Positions 7,280 through 8,138 of a DNA stretch of 8,138 nucleotides are shown in pieces. The notes under the pieces are model-generated. The model was not told the DNA's origin, made no database searches, and worked only from the letters and a program-made list of their open reading frames with translations. Each line of letters opens with the position of its first letter. Within the stretch, counting starts at the first letter, position 1. This DNA comes from JBCDBH01 sp039184055 (GTDB lineage: Bacteria > Acidobacteriota > Thermoanaerobaculia > Multivoradales > J023): the NCBI GenBank assembly GCA_039184055.1, contig JBCDBH010000272.1:1-8138 (forward strand). Reading direction: 5' to 3'. The translations under genes and the position numbers were made by a program.

Positions 7280-8052
7280 GGATCTCGTGGCCCGTCACCT
7301 CGTCCCTCACCATCGATGACCCGGAAACCACGCTTCTTGCGCTCACGTTCGAGCTGTGATCGATATTGTTTTTGCTTCGCCATCAGGACCCACCGACTCC
7401 ACACGCGGTTGAAGCCGCCTGGTGTGCACATCGAGTACGCCATGCCGACCGCCACGCAGATGCCGGCGAAGCCGGCGAAGTCACGTGGCTCCGTACCGAG
7501 CATGGCGACAAAAGCAAAGAGGATCTCGATCCAGATGAACCATCGCGCCTTGACCGGTAGAACAAAGAAGAGGTAAATCGTGGCTTGCCCGAACAAGGTG
7601 GCGAACGCCGCGATGAAGACAGCGAGCAGGATCCGTTGCCCTTGGAGGAGCGGAAAGGCAGCCCAGACGTCGCGATCGATGAACAACTGGAGAACGACCG
7701 CCACGGCCGCGGCCGGAATGGTGGTCCACGCGACCAAGCGCCAAAAGTTGGCGCGACCGAGTCGTCGATAGACGTCCTTCCCGAACCAAAAGAGGATCAG
7801 GAGCTCGAGCAAGAACCAAATCGACGGCGCGCCATAGCCGACAAAGGGATAGGTCACGACCTGCCAAACGGCGAAGCTCTGCCACACCCGCGGGGTCAGC
7901 ATCAACCATTCGATCAACCCTCGGGCGCCGAGATGCGAAAGGGAGAACGTGCCGAACAGCACCGCGAGAAGGATCAGAATGTCGCGCGGTGGTGGGCCAC
8001 CAGTCATGCCGAATTGGATCTGTGGGCGTTGCCCCGGGGGATTGCCGTACAC
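7267..8052 (-). CDS. Rhomboid-fold integral membrane protein, probably a pseudoprotease
   Basis: The 261-residue protein (numbered from GTG 8052) has a polar N-terminus, about six hydrophobic segments between residues 24 and 207 and a highly basic cytoplasmic-type tail (KQKQYRSQLERERKKRG). Its layout resembles bacterial rhomboids: an N-terminal GQRPQIQFGM stretch, WQVVTYPF at 63-70 before the second helix, FGKDVYRRLG after it, a LPVKARW stretch at 165-171 and a Gly-rich last helix. The active site appears absent. The HxxxHxxxN region reads GYGAPSIWFLLEL, the fourth-helix GxSG is not seen (LLAVFIAAFA instead), and the sixth-helix His is replaced by Asp191 in RDFAGFAG. It is therefore predicted not to cleave but to bind membrane proteins, like Derlin or iRhom proteins. 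The frame is open to the window edge through a TTG at 8130; GTG 8052 is preferred because of its ribosome site and family-like N-terminus. The stop lies within the start region of lhr. Confidence 0.75.
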   Translation of the reverse strand: MYGNPPGQRPQIQFGMTGGPPPRDILILLAVLFGTFSLSHLGARGLIEWLMLTPRVWQSFAVWQVVTYPFVGYGAPSIWFLLELLILFWFGKDVYRRLGRANFWRLVAWTTIPAAAVAVVLQLFIDRDVWAAFPLLQGQRILLAVFIAAFATLFGQATIYLFFVLPVKARWFIWIEILFAFVAMLGTEPRDFAGFAGICVAVGMAYSMCTPGGFNRVWSRWVLMAKQKQYRSQLERERKKRGFRVIDGEGRGDGPRDPWVN

Positions 8053-8055
8053 GAG

Positions 8056-8063
8056 TCTCCTTT
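8056..8063 (-). promoter_or_regulatory. Shine-Dalgarno site selecting GTG 8052 as start of the rhomboid-like gene
   Basis: On the minus strand aaaggaga lies just upstream of GTG 8052, with GGAG ending 4 nt before the start codon. The spacing is slightly short, but this is by far the best ribosome site near any candidate start. The TTG at 8130 has none visible, since only 8 bases remain before the window edge. Residues encoded between 8130 and 8053 look like low-information leader sequence. Confidence 0.55.
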
Positions 8064-8138
8064 GCCCATCGGGCTTCGTTGTCGAGGCTAGAGCCGGTCG
8101 CACATTGACGGTAGGTGGCTGGCGCTTCAATACGCGAC

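Noticed and set aside
8053..8130. N-terminal extension of the rhomboid-like protein from TTG 8130
   Set aside because: The extra 26 residues look like untranslated leader, no ribosome site is visible for that start, and GTG 8052 has a good one and a family-like N-terminus. It cannot be excluded because the frame is open to the window edge.
1..8138. A novel defence or mobile system
   Set aside because: All five genes belong to recognisable families, no terminal repeats, integrase, toxin pair or repeat array was seen, and base composition looks even across the window.

Overview
The window is about 8.1 kb of GC-rich bacterial chromosome, roughly 60% G+C by eye. It is densely packed with five genes of mostly housekeeping type. 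No RNA gene, mobile element or CRISPR array is visible. The lineage cannot be fixed from this sequence. The gene set (PNPase with an RGG-rich tail, a REC-HD-GYP regulator, a full-size bacterial Lhr helicase and a rhomboid-fold membrane protein) fits a high-GC, environmental, possibly poorly sampled phylum. Gemmatimonadota, Acidobacteriota or a relative are candidates only.

The left half reads on the plus strand. It begins inside pnp, where the KH and S1 RNA-binding domains and an Arg/Gly tail are present and the catalytic RNase PH domains lie off the left edge. A 14-bp hairpin (706-739) follows and probably ends the pnp transcript. Next comes a two-gene unit: a response regulator with a C-terminal HD-GYP domain (cyclic-di-GMP phosphodiesterase type), coupled through an ATGA overlap to a Nif3/DUF34-family dinuclear-metal protein.

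The right half reads on the minus strand and converges on the Nif3 gene with only 8 bp between the stop codons. A rhomboid-fold membrane protein that appears to lack the protease catalytic residues is followed, with a 13-bp overlap, by lhr, a giant superfamily 2 helicase.

The most notable signal is in lhr. A single in-frame TAA (3311-3313) cuts the gene at codon 1323. The same frame then stays open for 202 more codons that clearly encode the missing Lhr C-terminus (last winged helix plus beta-barrel). Read through, the protein would be about 1525 residues, the normal size for bacterial Lhr. This may be a recent nonsense mutation, a natural split, stop readthrough or a base-call error. Smaller points are a 4 x 15 bp in-frame minisatellite in lhr, the RGG tail of PNPase and the degenerate rhomboid active site. 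I did not find a convincing novel multi-gene system here.
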